From the NCBI GenBank assembly GCA_004431415.1, contig QPMI01000679.1:95197-159196 (forward strand): DNA of 64,000 nt, given 5' to 3'. Origin of the DNA: Cyanophora paradoxa. Lineage: Eukaryota; Glaucocystophyceae; Cyanophorales; Cyanophoraceae. Both the position numbers and the translations under genes were made by a program. The notes under the pieces are model-generated. The model did not search any database and was not told the origin of the DNA. It worked only from the letters and a program-made list of their open reading frames with translations. This document shows, in pieces, positions 30,628 through 42,300 of this stretch (position 1 is the first letter of the stretch; each line of letters starts with the position of its first letter).

Positions 30628-31508
30628 CGGGACAACATCAGGCCCTTCGTCCTGGATTTGCAGGGGCTAGACATGTCGGCAGGGCGCACGAAGTTCCTCC
30701 GCAGGTGGCAGAAGGTGGTCAAGTACTACCGCATCTACAACGAAGCAGAGAAGAGCGGAAAGAAGCTCACAGATGCAGATTTCCCGTTGAACTTCCAGCT
30801 CACACCACAAGACTACATGGTACCCGTCCTGCTCTGCTCCCGACAGCGTGTTCTGGCTGATCACGACGTGATACACTAGAAAGTCAAGCCCTATCTTGAT
30901 GGTGCGCCAGAGGAGAACCCACATTACTCAATGGAGTCCGATGGAGATCGGGTTTGCGAAGATTGTGTTTTAATTCCGTACCCCCCCGTTGACTTTTTCT
31001 GCAGGATCTTCACCCAGTACCGGCTTCATGGCTCCCCTCCTCACAGCTGCAGGAGGAGGGGTCAAGCTCGAGGTGTGCACTGTCTTCCTTTCTTCTATCT
31101 CTACTGCTGCATGCCTTCAACTGATTTTCTTGCAGTTCCAGCCCCGCAAAGCCGGGGCGCCCGCCCAGGCCTGGCGAGGGGATTGCGAAGTCGCAAATCA
31201 ACAAGCGCAACCCAACTCAGGTGGCAGCTGAGGGGATGTCAAAGCTTTCAGCCAGTGTTGACCGGGTTGGAGATCAGCTCAGCCGCAGCAATGAACTTCG
31301 TGAACGGGCAGCCGAAGAGCGGGCGGCGGAGGCTAGGGAACGGGCAAAGTTCCGTCGGTTTCTGGTGCATTCTGCAACTGCTATACTCTTGCTCAGTTCT
31401 TTCTTTATTTTACCCACACAGATGGAGCAAGCTAAGAAGAAGGAGGGGCTGGACAAGCGTCCCCGTGAGCCGGGCCCAGACTCGGACCAGGAGGGGACGC
31501 TATCCTAA
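30628..31508 (+). CDS. 3' exons of an unrecognised gene next to the Harbinger transposase (possible accessory protein)
   Basis: Six exons join with consistent phase: 30628-30819, 30880-30951, 31005-31072, 31136-31364, 31422-31508 (TAA), preceded by the acceptor CTTCCCAG at 30627; upstream exons are unresolved. The first exon has an aromatic/basic helix (TKFLRRWQKVVKYYRIYNEA, then KSGKKLTDADF). The C-terminus is a charged coiled coil (SRSNELRERAAEERAAEARE) and a basic tail (EQAKKKEGLDKRPREPG). It is tail-to-tail with the transposase and only 13 bases separate their stops. PIF/Harbinger elements typically carry a second Myb/SANT-like DNA-binding protein in addition to the transposase. The helix-plus-coiled-coil layout is compatible, but I do not see a diagnostic Myb Trp pattern. 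Confidence 0.55.
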
Positions 31509-31521
31509 CCACTGGAGGCCG

Positions 31522-33154
31522 CTACTGGAGGCCGTACAGGTGGTCCACCTGCCAGTCCCGCTCGGCCTTCGCCTCATTCTGCTCAGCTTGGTTGGGGGGG
31601 GCGTGCCCCTGTGCTGCTCCGCCCGGTGCGTCTCCCTCAGCAGCCTGGTCCAGCGGCCACACATCGTCTCCCAGCTCACAGACGTTGTGCAGTAGGAAGC
31701 ACACCTGTTCCGATGCATGTCACATATCAATCTGAAGTGCACGGTTGGTGCTTACATAGATAGTTTGGCACGCCCGACCAAGGTTCTTGCGGTTGATCCC
31801 GGCTTCAAGCTCGAGCCATCTCATCTTCAATCTTCCAAATGCTCGCTCGATGACCTTCCTGCACATTGAATGCACGAAATCAAAGTTTCTTTTTGCCAGA
31901 CCGAGGCCACCAACAATATCTGGTGGCATTTGGTCAGAACCCTTGCTGTACCCCCCCCCTTCTGTAGTACATGTGCCTCACCGTGAATGCTGTGTGGGGG
32001 AATGCATCCCTTCTCCATGCGGTACCCTCGATCAACAAGCCTGTAATCACCGTCGCTATAGATCATGTTCCGCCCCTTGTGAAGTCTTGAGTTGTCATAC
32101 ACCCTCTGATCGTGCACGCTCCCTGGATATTTAATGCTCACCTGCTTTCTCATTAGGGCGCAGTACTTGCACTCTTTCAACTCACTCACATCATTAAAAA
32201 CACCATTTGCATTGCAGGCTGCTTGAACATTCAGAGACTTCCTTCCTTTGCGACTGAAGAACTTCGTCCGATGCTGCTGAGGAGGGTTCTCGATCACGAT
32301 AAGGGTTCCATCTGAAACAAATATGCATGTCACAATGTACTCGGCACATTGCCTTCGCAAAAAAAATGCTTGCCGACAGCTCCGACACACTTGGTGAAAC
32401 CTGTCGCATAGAAGTTCCTTTTGTTCCAGTACTTTGCCAGACTCTCAAATCCAGCTCGAGCCCTGGCCTTCTGCTCTGGGGTACGCGGGAAAAGATCTTG
32501 CATATGTGTCTTTCGAAACATCTCACATATGGCTGCCTGCGTGCGGGAAAGCGCTGCAGTCGAACAACACAGTGAGGATCAAATTAAATACAGAATCGAG
32601 GTACCTCACTGAAATCAGCAAACTCACCCTCAGCAATGAAGCCCTGAGATACAGGGAAGTCTCCTTGGAGTGCTTCATAGCCTGTCCGCTGGCCAAGACG
32701 CCTCAGTGTGATTGCAAGCTGCAGTTCCACGGATTGCTGAGCAACATTCCCCCTGGACTTGTATACCCAGCTGTGCTGGATTCGATCGTGAATATACGTG
32801 AAGGTCGTCACGGTCATGCGAAAAGCCCAGAAGAATTTGGCATCGTAGTCGCCTGCGAACGAAGGCTTTTTTTTGAGGGGGGAGGAACTTGGGAGAGCTA
32901 CGCGCAGCCAACGCACCATCCACGATGCGATCAATCATCTCATGCCACCATGTGTGCATTCGCGGCTGGCGGGGACGCCTCGCCTGCGCCAGAAGCTCCG
33001 CCGCCGTAGCCGCGGCTTCAGCGATCACACCGGCGGCCTCCTCCTCGAGCTCCATAGCATCGTCCTCGTCATCATCATCGTCATCGTCGTCTAGTTCCGC
33101 TTTCGCCAGCTCGAAAAGCTCATCCAGATCGGCGTTCAGCAGCGCGTCCCCCAT
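31522..33154 (-). CDS. PIF/Harbinger-type DDE transposase (HARBI1-like), apparently intact
   Basis: Six exons: 33154-32902, 32852-32628, 32553-32374, 32311-31982, 31961-31756, 31704-31522. Total 1377 nt, 458 residues, all phases consistent. Order: acidic N-terminus (LDDDDDDDDEDDAMELEEE); helix-rich DNA-binding half (YDAKFFWAFRMTVTTFTYIH, QLAITLRRLGQRTGYEALQG, SQGFIAEALSRTQAAICEMF); DDE_4 domain from about residue 215. Catalytic residues are visible: D220 in CVGAVDGT, D287 in PGSVHDQRVY, E368 in SMCRKVIERAFGRLKMRW. The C-terminus has FLLHNVCE. Intron 3 (32373-32312) has a GC donor, which is what puts the first catalytic Asp codon in frame. Intron 1 ends CTTCGTTCGCAG. Length and motifs match the family. 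It cuts and pastes DNA with 3-bp target duplications; terminal repeats were not identified. Confidence 0.9.
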
Positions 33155-33440
33155 CGCCGTCACGCGAGATCTGGTATCCCTCGCGGCCGCGGTGGGCTCC
33201 TCGGTCTTTGCTGTCGTTCTTCGGTCGTTCTTCGCGCCCTCACTTACCTCTTCGTACGGCCTCAGAGCTTCCGAGACGACGACGGCGTTGCTGGCGGTGG
33301 GCCGCGGTCGTGTGTGTGCTGGACAAGGGAGGCTTCGCTGGAAACAGGACGCCGTCGTTTCGGCGGAAAATCTCTTGCATTAGCACACAACACAACTACA
33401 ATGAGTTTCACATCGCCCAATAAATCTCTCCGACTAGATA
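33155..33440. other. Region upstream of the transposase
   Basis: Contains the probable promoter of the minus-strand transposase. No gene is supported. GTCGTTTCGGCG occurs at about 33352 and again at about 33691, flanking the 125-base repeats, and may mark an element end. Confidence 0.4.
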
Positions 33441-33673
33441 CTATCGAGGACCGTCGTATGCTGTGCTTTAGAAAGTACAAAATGAACGAAAGGTTTGAAG
33501 GTTTCGTGTCTAGATATCTAGCTAAGGAGGTTTCTAACTAATACTAATGATGTGGATGTGTACTACTATCGAGGACCGTCGTATGCTGTGCTTTAGAAAG
33601 TACAAAATGAACGAAAGGTTTGAAGGTTTCGTGTCTAGATATCTAGCTAAGGAGGTTTCTAACTAATACTAAT
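33441..33673. repeat. Two direct repeats of ~108 bases, period 125
   Basis: CTATCGAGGACCGTCGTATG starts identical copies at 33441-33548 and 33566-33673, ending in CTAATACTAAT. The two copies look identical over their length. A run of ACTAAT/ACTAAC trinucleotide-like steps follows to 33690. Might be subterminal repeats of the transposon. Confidence 0.9.
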
Positions 33674-33912
33674 ACTAATACTACTAATACGACTGTCGTT
33701 TCGGCGACACAAACCCCCACTACAACGGCGCGGGTCGCGGTGCATCCCTTCCTGTCTGTCCGCTCTCACGCAGCCAACCGCCACTCATTCTTTCCTGCAC
33801 GGCCACCTCATCTGCCGTCAGGCTTTCACGGCGGTGAGCTCGACAGCATCGTCTCTTGCGCCCATCTGACGTGTCTCCGGTGCGCGGGCTGCGCTGGGGC
33901 CCGACTCTGTCC
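33674..33912. other. Junction between transposon region and tandem array
   Basis: No gene seen. The array unit sequence begins at GCGCGCGCGCCGTGCTCAGC (33913). The preceding GGGGCCCGACTCTGTCC is not the sequence that precedes this point in the other units (there GCATAGCGCTTCGCAGC), so 33912/33913 is a true breakpoint. Confidence 0.6.
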
Positions 33913-34142
33913 GCGCGCGCGCCGTGCTCAGCCCCGCGGCGCCACGCCCGCCCCGCAGGCGACTTCGCCGCGCCCGCGCACGCGAGGAGTACACATCGCT
34001 CGCTTCATCGGCTCACCCGCGGCGCCGGCGGCGCGCTAGCTACACGCTTTCGCTTGTCCGAGGTTCACATCATCGAATTCTGCAGCCGTCGCCCCTTCCT
34101 CGGCCGCTGTAAGGCGGCGCGCAGGGATTCGATCTCTCAACC

Positions 34143-37100
34143 ATGGCGTCGCCCGGCGGGCCCAGCGCAAGCAGCTCTGAGTCAGTAGGTACGTCCCGGA
34201 ACCGCCCTCGGACCTGCCTGGGCGCGCTTTCTTCCGATCCTTCTAAAAAGCGTGTTTTCGGAGCGAAATTTTGGCACTATGTTCACTATGCCCGCCGGCC
34301 GTGGGCTCGGATCTGGCCGGGGCCTTTTTCAAGCGATCGCCGGCGCCGCGTCCGTCGTCCGACGGTTCGCGCTGGCGATCGCCCCGGAGTACTCGGTACC
34401 AGGGCCTAGCGATCGCCGGAGCGATGAGAAGGCTCTCTGACCGGCGATCGCTTGCGCAGGAGCTGCTTCAAGTTCGTCGCACCAGCCAACGCCAACGCCT
34501 GCAGTGCGTGCCCGCCTCCCGTAGCGCTGCGAGCTTGCTCGCATAGAGATTCTCTATTCAATTGGATCGCTAGATCTGCCCGCGCATAGAGCCTTCTCAT
34601 TGCTCGGCGATCGCTTTGTGTTCGGCGCCATACCCAGCGAGTCCGACCTCTAACAAAGAGCTGCTGGGCCGGCGATCGCTTCTGGGTTCTCAGTTCTAAC
34701 GGTCGCCGCGGGCTTGACGTCCACCGCCTTCTCATTGGCCAAGCGATCGCTGCTTTTCGGTGTCTTATGCCCGACTGCGCAGCATGTCGACCCCAGGAGC
34801 ACACTCTTTGGGGAGGAAGAGATGGAGTGGACCTCCAGCTCATCTCCCAACCCCCTTCTGGCGGGCCGCGCGGCGGGTGGTGGCCTCGTGGGCGGCCTCG
34901 GGGCGGCTCCGGCCTTGAGCTTGTCCCCGCCCCTCCCCTCCCCGGGCCCCGCCCCTCCCCCGGCCCCGCCCCTCCCCCGGGCCCGTCCCTCCCCCGGGCC
35001 CGCCCCTCCCCCGGGCCCGTCCTCCCCCGGCCCGCCCCTCCCCCGGGCCCGCCCTCCCCCGGGCCCGCCCTCCCCCGGGCCCGCCCCTCCCCCCGCCCCC
35101 CCCCTCCCCCGGCCCGCCCTCCCCCGGGCCCGCCCCTCCCCCGGGCCCGCCCCTCCCCGGGCCGCCCTCCCCCGCCCCCCCCCTCCCCCGGCCCCGCCCC
35201 TCCCCCGGCCCGTCCCTCCCCCGGCCCCGCCCTCCCCCGGCCCGCCCCCCCCCGGCCCTGTCCCTCCCCTCCCCCCGGCCCGGTGCGCGGCGCGGGAGGC
35301 GGCGCGGGAGGCGGCGCGGGAGGCGGCGCGGGAGGCGGCGCGGGAGGCGGCACGGGAGGCGGCGCGGCGGGTGGCGCCCTGGACGGCGCAGCGGGCGGCG
35401 ACGCTGGTGGCGCTGGCAGAAGGCGACAAGCACATGCACCCTTCGAGATCTGTGCGTTTCTCTGTGAAATCTGCACGCCGCCTCTTTGTCTTATCATGTT
35501 TGCAGATCTGGACCCCCAAGTGCATTATGTGGAGGACATCATCGTCGACCTGCCCCCTGCCAGATGCTTGCGTGCACTGCGCAACCTGTTTGTGGGCACA
35601 AAGGGAGCGTTTCGAGGCCCCAAATTTCAGAGTTGTGTTGATTGGCTTGATGAGGTGCTCTGCAGCTCAAAGAATTGATCGAATGGAATCTAAGACCAAC
35701 TTATCCAGGTGACAGAAGCGGCTCGGCAAGCTCAGGCGAACGCTTGTCGGTTGCAGTTTCGAGGTGAACCAGCAAAGAACCGGACACGGACACTGGAGGA
35801 TCTCCATGCTCTGAAGCACTTCATGAGCACTGTGCGTCCTCGATCTTCTTTAGCTTGAGATTCGCCATGAGATACTGCATTTAGGTCGCACTCGAATCGC
35901 CAAGCCTTCAGCGCACCGGTCCCGACCCTCATCCAGATGCTGATATAGCTGCTGGCGACAAGGAAGATACCTCAAGCTCTTCTCAACTCGATGAGCTCAT
36001 TGATATGGACGTAAGCATCTATCTATCTTGGCCAGTTGAAGCACGGCACTCACTGCAGGCACAGTGTGCATTTCTGGGCCTTGGCGTGCCAGGGGCGCAC
36101 GGTGAGTTTGCAGTGGATACGGACCTTCGAGCCAGGCACTACGACTGGCTAAAGGCCCGGGTGACGAGCTTCTATACCAACAAGATCTACATCCGTGAGA
36201 GACGACTGCGAGAGATAGATCTGGCACGTGTCCATGCCAGCTTGCCTCGTGCTTCTTCTGCTTACTTGCTGCCCGGTCAGGTCATCTTGTCTCTGGACTT
36301 TCAGGAGGGCAAGGATGACACAAGTACTAGCGATGACAAACGATCATACGCTGTTGAATCGAAGATGTTCCTATCGCTCTGGATAGAGGTGTTCTTCTAC
36401 GGGCGATCGAGCAATTCATCACTCGATTTCTACAGTACGTCCCCTTCAAATCACTGCATTCTATTTTGAAAACCGAAATGTGATGCAGCCCCTGATGATG
36501 GCGAGATCCGCTCAGCTGCTGCTGTGCTCACACAGCTTCTGGCCCTGCGGCCAGGAGACGCTGAGTTGGACCGTGAGCCTGCACGGGCACAAGGTCTTGC
36601 AAATGCTTTCATGGAGGTGCACGATGCTTTCATGCTCTGTCTTTTCGTAACATGTTCTTAATTTTATATTAGGTCACAAACGGACAGTCTGAAATCAACC
36701 TTCTGCGTATGCAAGCGACTCTCGGGCTCAGCCAGCAAGCAATGTACCTTGGCACGAAGGAAGAAATGAAGGGCCAGTTCCGCAGTCTCGCTCAATCAGT
36801 GCACGCAGCACAGCAGCAGACACGGGAAGGCGAATCACTCCAGCTGTGGTATGCATCCGGGGGGGGGGGGGGGGCGGAGGGGGGTAAAGTTTTTTTTCTT
36901 ACCAATGGCGACGCAGGCTTCATGCATGTGTGGAGCTTGCAGCAGCAGCTGCAGAGGCCGCGTTGGTGGAAGAGTTGCCACGTGGGAAAGGGCGGAAGCG
37001 CAAGGCGCAGGACGATCTCGTGTCGTACCCGGAGGTGAAGAAGCTTCTTCGGAAGTGCAACGCGTACGGAGGCAACAGGGATGTCGGTCGTGGCGGCAAG

Positions 37101-38974
37101 ATTGCAAGCGATGTGCAGGTCCTGCAGGCTGTTCGGAAGAGCGGCAAGGAGCTTCTTCGCCTTCTTGCAGGGCCGGCAAGCAGCATATCAGTCGGCATTA
37201 TCTTCTCAGACCTTGTCCGCAAATCGCGTTTTCGGCGGTGGGCGACAATTGCCAACCAGCTCATATTCAAAGGCCTTGTAGATCTAGCCAAGGCATTCGA
37301 CGACGAGGAGCACGGCAACGCAAGGCGGGCGCGAGCAGCGTGGGAGGCCGCGCGGCAAGCAGGTCAAGACCCAGGCCCGGCTCCCGAACAGGCGCCAAGT
37401 CCAATGGAGGTTCGACTACCCCCCCCTCCAACCCCCCTCCCCTTCGCTACGCGTACCCCCCCCCCCCCGACACGTGGAGCTGATGCGCGTACCCTGCCGT
37501 TCTCCACAGGCGTGCCACGAGGCAATGGGAAACCCTGCCGTTCTCCACCACGAAGCGCCGGCGAACGAGCTCTTCACCCGGCTGCGCATGAAGCCAGAGC
37601 TGGCGGTGCGTGCGAGGGGTACGAAGACGACGCCACAGAAGGGGTTACTGAACTCTAATTCCGGTGCAGGAGAAATACGGTACAGGTCGCGCAGCGGAGA
37701 ACAGCTTTCAGGCTCTGAAGCAAGTGGCTGCAGTGCTGGAACAGATGGGCTCCAAGTCAGATGTTCTAACACACCGGATGCTGAATGGGGGCAACGACTC
37801 TGGAGAGGAGTACCCCGAGGTGGACGAACTCGGCGCGACGGCATACAGGAGAACTACACGGAAAGTCCAACAGGTACGAGCAACGGTTATCGCAAATGCT
37901 CAAGCTCACGAGAAACTCAGCCAAACGGCGCGGGACAATTGGTCGATGTGGACATCGATGTTGAGGCGTATGTGCCTCCGCCATACACGAGGCGAAACAA
38001 GCCTCTATGGCTAGGCACACCTGAGCGGCCTATTCCGACACCCATCCTGTCCTGCTTGTACAGACGGTCCGCGTACCCCCCTTCTCTTTTCTTTCTTTTC
38101 CTTTGTTTCTTTTCCTTCTTATTTCCCTTCTCCCGCTGAACGTGCTCTGACTTGGGCGCGTCGCAGCGTGGCGAACACCGAGAACCGATACTTCAACGCG
38201 CTGAGCAATACCCTGAAGGCGAAACTGCACTGGTTCCCTGCAATGTCACGGGAGGAAGGAGGCTCCAGATCGGTACGGGGGAGCATCGCCGTGGTCGCAA
38301 CCGCGATACGGGACGCGAGGGCAGCGAGCCCCGCAGCACGTGCGTACGTCGAGAAGCTGGCTCGCCTACCGCCAAACGACGGTGCACTGGAGTGCACGGC
38401 CACGCAAGGTGCCGCGCGCTGCAGCGTCTCCAGTCAAGTGCACCGGCTTGATGTACCGGGAACAACACCGGAGGCAACAATGGTTATCCTCCGGGGCTTC
38501 ACCAATCTCGAGTGGGACCACTGGCCGTGCGCCTCTTCCTTTTTCTACTTGTGGTTTCCTTTTTTCTGTCCATGGATATCAGTAACCACTCTTGCTGATT
38601 GCCTCGAGCTCATATATATCACGAGCAGAGTCACCATCAAGAGTCACGCCGCTGCATTAGTGCAGGCCCTCCTTCAGCTCTCGGAGCCTGTGCATGATAT
38701 GACCTTCCACACGACCGCTGGCTCCATCTTCAAGGCAAGATGCCGAGCTGACCGCGTGCTCGAGATTCTTTTCTCGCCTCGATGGGGTCGGGTGGTATGC
38801 GCCGGGCACCACCAGCGCAGCCCAATGGACTGCGCACCATTTGTTGCGGTTGCGAAAGAATGGTTCCGCAAGCCGCTAGTGGCCGAGGAGGATCGGTTTG
38901 CTGACCCAGGTAGACTAGATGAGCTAGTGGAGCGGTGCAAGCAGTTTGTAGGGCCGCAGTTGAACTTCCAGTGA
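34143..38974 (+). CDS. Unrecognised spliced gene of the array, unit 1
   Basis: Reference copy. ATG at 34143 (AACCATGGC; MASPGGPSASSSESV) with donor GTACGT at 34189. Exons between there and the minisatellite are unclear. Phase-consistent exons: one ending at 35451, then 35506-35654, 35709-35831, 35885-36434, 36489-36616, 36673-36848, 36917-37409, 37510-37605, 37670-37873. The frame then runs to a stop at 38014 or splices on. A further open stretch, about 38168-38974, ends ERCKQFVGPQLNFQ and may be the last exons or a second gene. Distinctive segments: YLDPQVHYVEDIIVDLPPAR, LDTDLRARHYDWLKARVTSF-like helix (residues DLRARHYDWLKARVTSFYTN), a basic patch RGKGRKRKAQDDLVSYPEVK, and EKYGTGRAAENSFQALKQVA. 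No domain is recognised. The KRKAQ patch could be a nuclear signal. Eight consecutive matching phases argue for a real functional gene. Confidence 0.65.
34334..34752. promoter_or_regulatory. Cluster of seven GCGATCGC palindromic octamers (unit 1; repeated in every unit)
   Basis: Seven perfect octamers in about 420 bases. Exact positions in unit 2 are 39590, 39632, 39666, 39701, 39865, 39930 and 40001; the other units match by offset. Flanks repeat too (CGGCGATCGCTT three times). The octamer equals HIP1 of cyanobacteria, but here the density is local. It may be a protein-binding array or an effect of local palindrome bias. It lies between the first ATG and the minisatellite. Confidence 0.6.
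34924..35375. repeat. C-rich minisatellite plus adjacent G-rich 12-base repeats, unit 1
   Basis: About 17-18-base units of the form CCCGGGCCCGCCCCTCC for about 350 bases, followed from 35290 by GCGGGAGGCGGC repeats. Strand asymmetry flips abruptly at about 35280. Both parts can form G-quadruplexes, on opposite strands. All plus frames are open through it (Pro/Gly/Ala/Arg). Equivalents: 40181-40640, 45448-45905, 50713-51175, 55978-56440, 61207-61640; lengths differ between units. Confidence 0.9.
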
Positions 38975-39398
38975 GCGTAGAGTTCTTGAGCGCCTTGCAA
39001 TTTTGTGGAGCAAGTCAAATTTCGTCGATGTACCCCAGAGCCTTCGCTTTTAAGCCACCGAGCCCCCAAGTTTAGGGGGGAATGAGTCGGGGGGTACCCC
39101 GACCTTCGAAAGTGAGGCGCGCGGCGTCGACGCAAAGCTCGCGCAAAGCTCGCGCATAGCGCTTCGCAGCGCGCGCGCCGTGCTCAGCCCCGCGGCGCCA
39201 CGCCCGCCCCGCAGGCGACTTCGCCGCGCCCGCGCACGCGAGGAGTACACATCGCTCGCTTCATCGGCTCACCCGCGGCGCCGGCGGCGCGCTAGCTACA
39301 CGCTTTCGCTTGTCCGAGGTTCACATCATCGAATTCTGCAGCCGTCGCCCCTTCCTCGGCCGCTGTAAGGCGGCGCGCAGGGATTCGATCTCTCAACC

Positions 39399-42300
39399 AT
39401 GGCGTCGCCCGGCGGGCCCAGCGCAAGCAGCTCTGAGTCAGTAGGTACGTCCCGGAACCGCCCCTCGGACCTGCCTGGGCGCGCTTTCTTCCGATCCTTC
39501 TAAAAAGCGTGTTTTCGGAGCGAAATTTTGGCACTATGTTCACTATGCCCGCCGGCCGTGGGCTCGGATCTGGCCGGGGCCTTTTTCAAGCGATCGCCGG
39601 CGCCGCGTCCGTCGTCCGACGGTTCGCGCTGGCGATCGCCCCGGAGTACTCGGTACCAGGGCCTAGCGATCGCCGGAGCGATGAGAAGGCTCTCTGACCG
39701 GCGATCGCTTGCGCAGGAGCTGCTTCAAGTTCGTCGCACCAGCCAACGCCAACGCCTGCAGTGCGTGCCCGCCTCCCGTAGCGCTGCGAGCTTGCTCGCA
39801 TAGAGATTCTCTATTCAATTGGATCGCTAGATCTGCCCCGCGCATAGAGCCTTCTCATTGCTCGGCGATCGCTTTGTGTTCGGCGCCATACCCAGCGAGT
39901 CCGACCTCTAACAAAGAGCTGCTGGGCCGGCGATCGCTTCTGGGTTCTCAGTTCTAACGGTCGCCGCGGGCTTGACGTCCACCGCCTTCTCATTGGCCAA
40001 GCGATCGCTGCTTTTCGGTGTCTTATGCCCGACTGCGCAGCATGTCGACCCCAGGAGCACACTCTTTGGGAGGAAGAGATGGAGTGGACCTCCAGCTCAT
40101 CTCCCAACCCCTTCTGGCGGGCCGCGCGGCGGGTGGTGGCCTCGTGGGCGGCCTCGGGGCGGCTCCGGCCTTGAGCTTGTCCCCGCCCCTCCCCCTCCCC
40201 GGGCCCCGCCCTCCCCCGGCCCCGCCCCTCCCCCGGGCCCGTCCCTCCCCCGGGCCCGCCCCTCCCCCGGGCCCGTCCCTCCCCCGGCCCCGCCCCTCCC
40301 CCGGGCCCGCCCCTCCCCCGGGCCCGCCCCTCCCCCGGGCCCGCCCCTCCCCCCGCCCCCCCCTCCCCCGGCCCCGCCCCTCCCCCGGGCCCGCCCCTCC
40401 CCCGGGCCCGCCCCTCCCCCGGGCCCGCCCCTCCCCCGCCCCCCCCTCCCCCGGCCCCGCCCCTCCCCCGGGCCCGTCCCTCCCCCGGCCCCGCCCCTCC
40501 CCCGGGCCCGCCCCCCCCCGGCCCTGTCCCTCCCCCTCCCCCGGCCCGGTGCGCGGCGCGGGAGGCGGCGCGGGAGGCGGCGCGGGAGGCGGCGCGGGAG
40601 GCGGCGCGGGAGGCGGCACGGGAGGCGGCGCGGCGGGTGGCGCCCTGGACGGCGCAGCGGGCGGCGACGCTGGTGGCGCTGGCAGAAGGCGACAAGCACA
40701 TGCACCCTTCGAGATCTGTGCGTTTCTCTGTGAAATCTGCACGCCGCCTCTTTGTCTTATCATGTTTGCAGATCTGGACCCCCAAGTGCATTATGTGGAG
40801 GACATCATCGTCGACCTGCCCCCTGCCAGATGCTTGCGTGCACTGCGCAACCTGTTTGTGGGCACAAAGGGAGCGTTTCGAGGCCCCAAATTTCAGAGTT
40901 GTGTTGATTGGCTTGATGAGGTGCTCTGCAGCTCAAAGAATTGATCGAATGGAATCTAAGACCAACTTATCCAGGTGACAGAAGCGGCTCGGCAAGCTCA
41001 GGCGAACGCTTGTCGGTTGCAGTTTCGAGGTGAACCAGCAAAGAACCGGACACGGACACTGGAGGATCTCCATGCTCTGAAGCACTTCATGAGCACTGTG
41101 CGTCCTCGATCTTCTTTAGCTTGAGATTCGCCATGAGATACTGCATTTAGGTCGCACTCGAATCGCCAAGCCTTCAGCGCACCGGTCCCGACCCTCATCC
41201 AGATGCTGATATAGCTGCTGGCGACAAGGAAGATACCTCAAGCTCTTCTCAACTCGATGAGCTCATTGATATGGACGTAAGCATCTATCTATCTTGGCCA
41301 GTTGAAGCACGGCACTCACTGCAGGCACAGTGTGCATTTCTGGGCCTTGGCGTGCCAGGGGCGCACGGTGAGTTTGCAGTGGATACGGACCTTCGAGCCA
41401 GGCACTACGACTGGCTAAAGGCCCGGGTGACGAGCTTCTATACCAACAAGATCTACATCCGTGAGAGACGACTGCGAGAGATAGATCTGGCACGTGTCCA
41501 TGCCAGCTTGCCTCGTGCTTCTTCTGCTTACTTGCTGCCCGGTCAGGTCATCTTGTCTCTGGACTTTCAGGAGGGCAAGGATGACACAAGTACTAGCGAT
41601 GACAAACGATCATACGCTGTTGAATCGAAGATGTTCCTATCGCTCTGGATAGAGGTGTTCTTCTACGGGCGATCGAGCAATTCATCACTCGATTTCTACA
41701 GTACGTCCCCTTCAAATCACTGCATTCTATTTTGAAAACCGAAATGTGATGCAGCCCCTGATGATGGCGAGATCCGCTCAGCTGCTGCTGTGCTCACACA
41801 GCTTCTGGCCCTGCGGCCAGGAGACGCTGAGTTGGACCGTGAGCCTGCACGGGCACAAGGTCTTGCAAATGCTTTCATGGAGGTGCACGATGCTTTCATG
41901 CTCTGTCTTTTCGTAACATGTTCTTAATTTTATATTAGGTCACAAACGGACAGTCTGAAATCAACCTTCTGCGTATGCAAGCGACTCTCGGGCTCAGCCA
42001 GCAAGCAATGTACCTTGGCACGAAGGAAGAAATGAAGGGCCAGTTCCGCAGTCTCGCTCAATCAGTGCACGCAGCACAGCAGCAGACACGGGAAGGCGAA
42101 TCACTCCAGCTGTGGTATGCATCCGGGGGGGGGGGGGGGGGGGGGGGGTAAAGTTTTTTTTCTTACCAATGGCGACGCAGGCTTCATGCATGTGTGGAGC
42201 TTGCAGCAGCAGCTGCAGAGGCCGCGTTGGTGGAAGAGTTGCCACGTGGGAAAGGGCGGAAGCGCAAGGCGCAGGACGATCTCGTGTCGTACCCGGAGGT

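Noticed and set aside
29853-30722. 289-codon minus-strand ORF
   Set aside because: Lies opposite the exon 30628-30819, whose phases and splice sites are consistent with the rest of the plus-strand gene, and has no recognisable domain. It remains possible but less likely.
34334-34752. Cyanobacterial DNA inferred from GCGATCGC (HIP1)
   Set aside because: The octamers are confined to one part of the unit, the unit carries spliceosomal introns, and the surrounding sequence has no bacterial gene organisation.
34406-35497. Gly/Arg-rich minus-strand ORFs across the C-rich minisatellites (also in units 2-6)
   Set aside because: Low-complexity shadows of the minisatellite; frames and lengths change between units.
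36029-36035. 25-base intron GTAAGC...CCAG at about 36008-36035 in the array gene
   Set aside because: It would shift the frame by one and is too short; the reading frame is open straight through it in all units.
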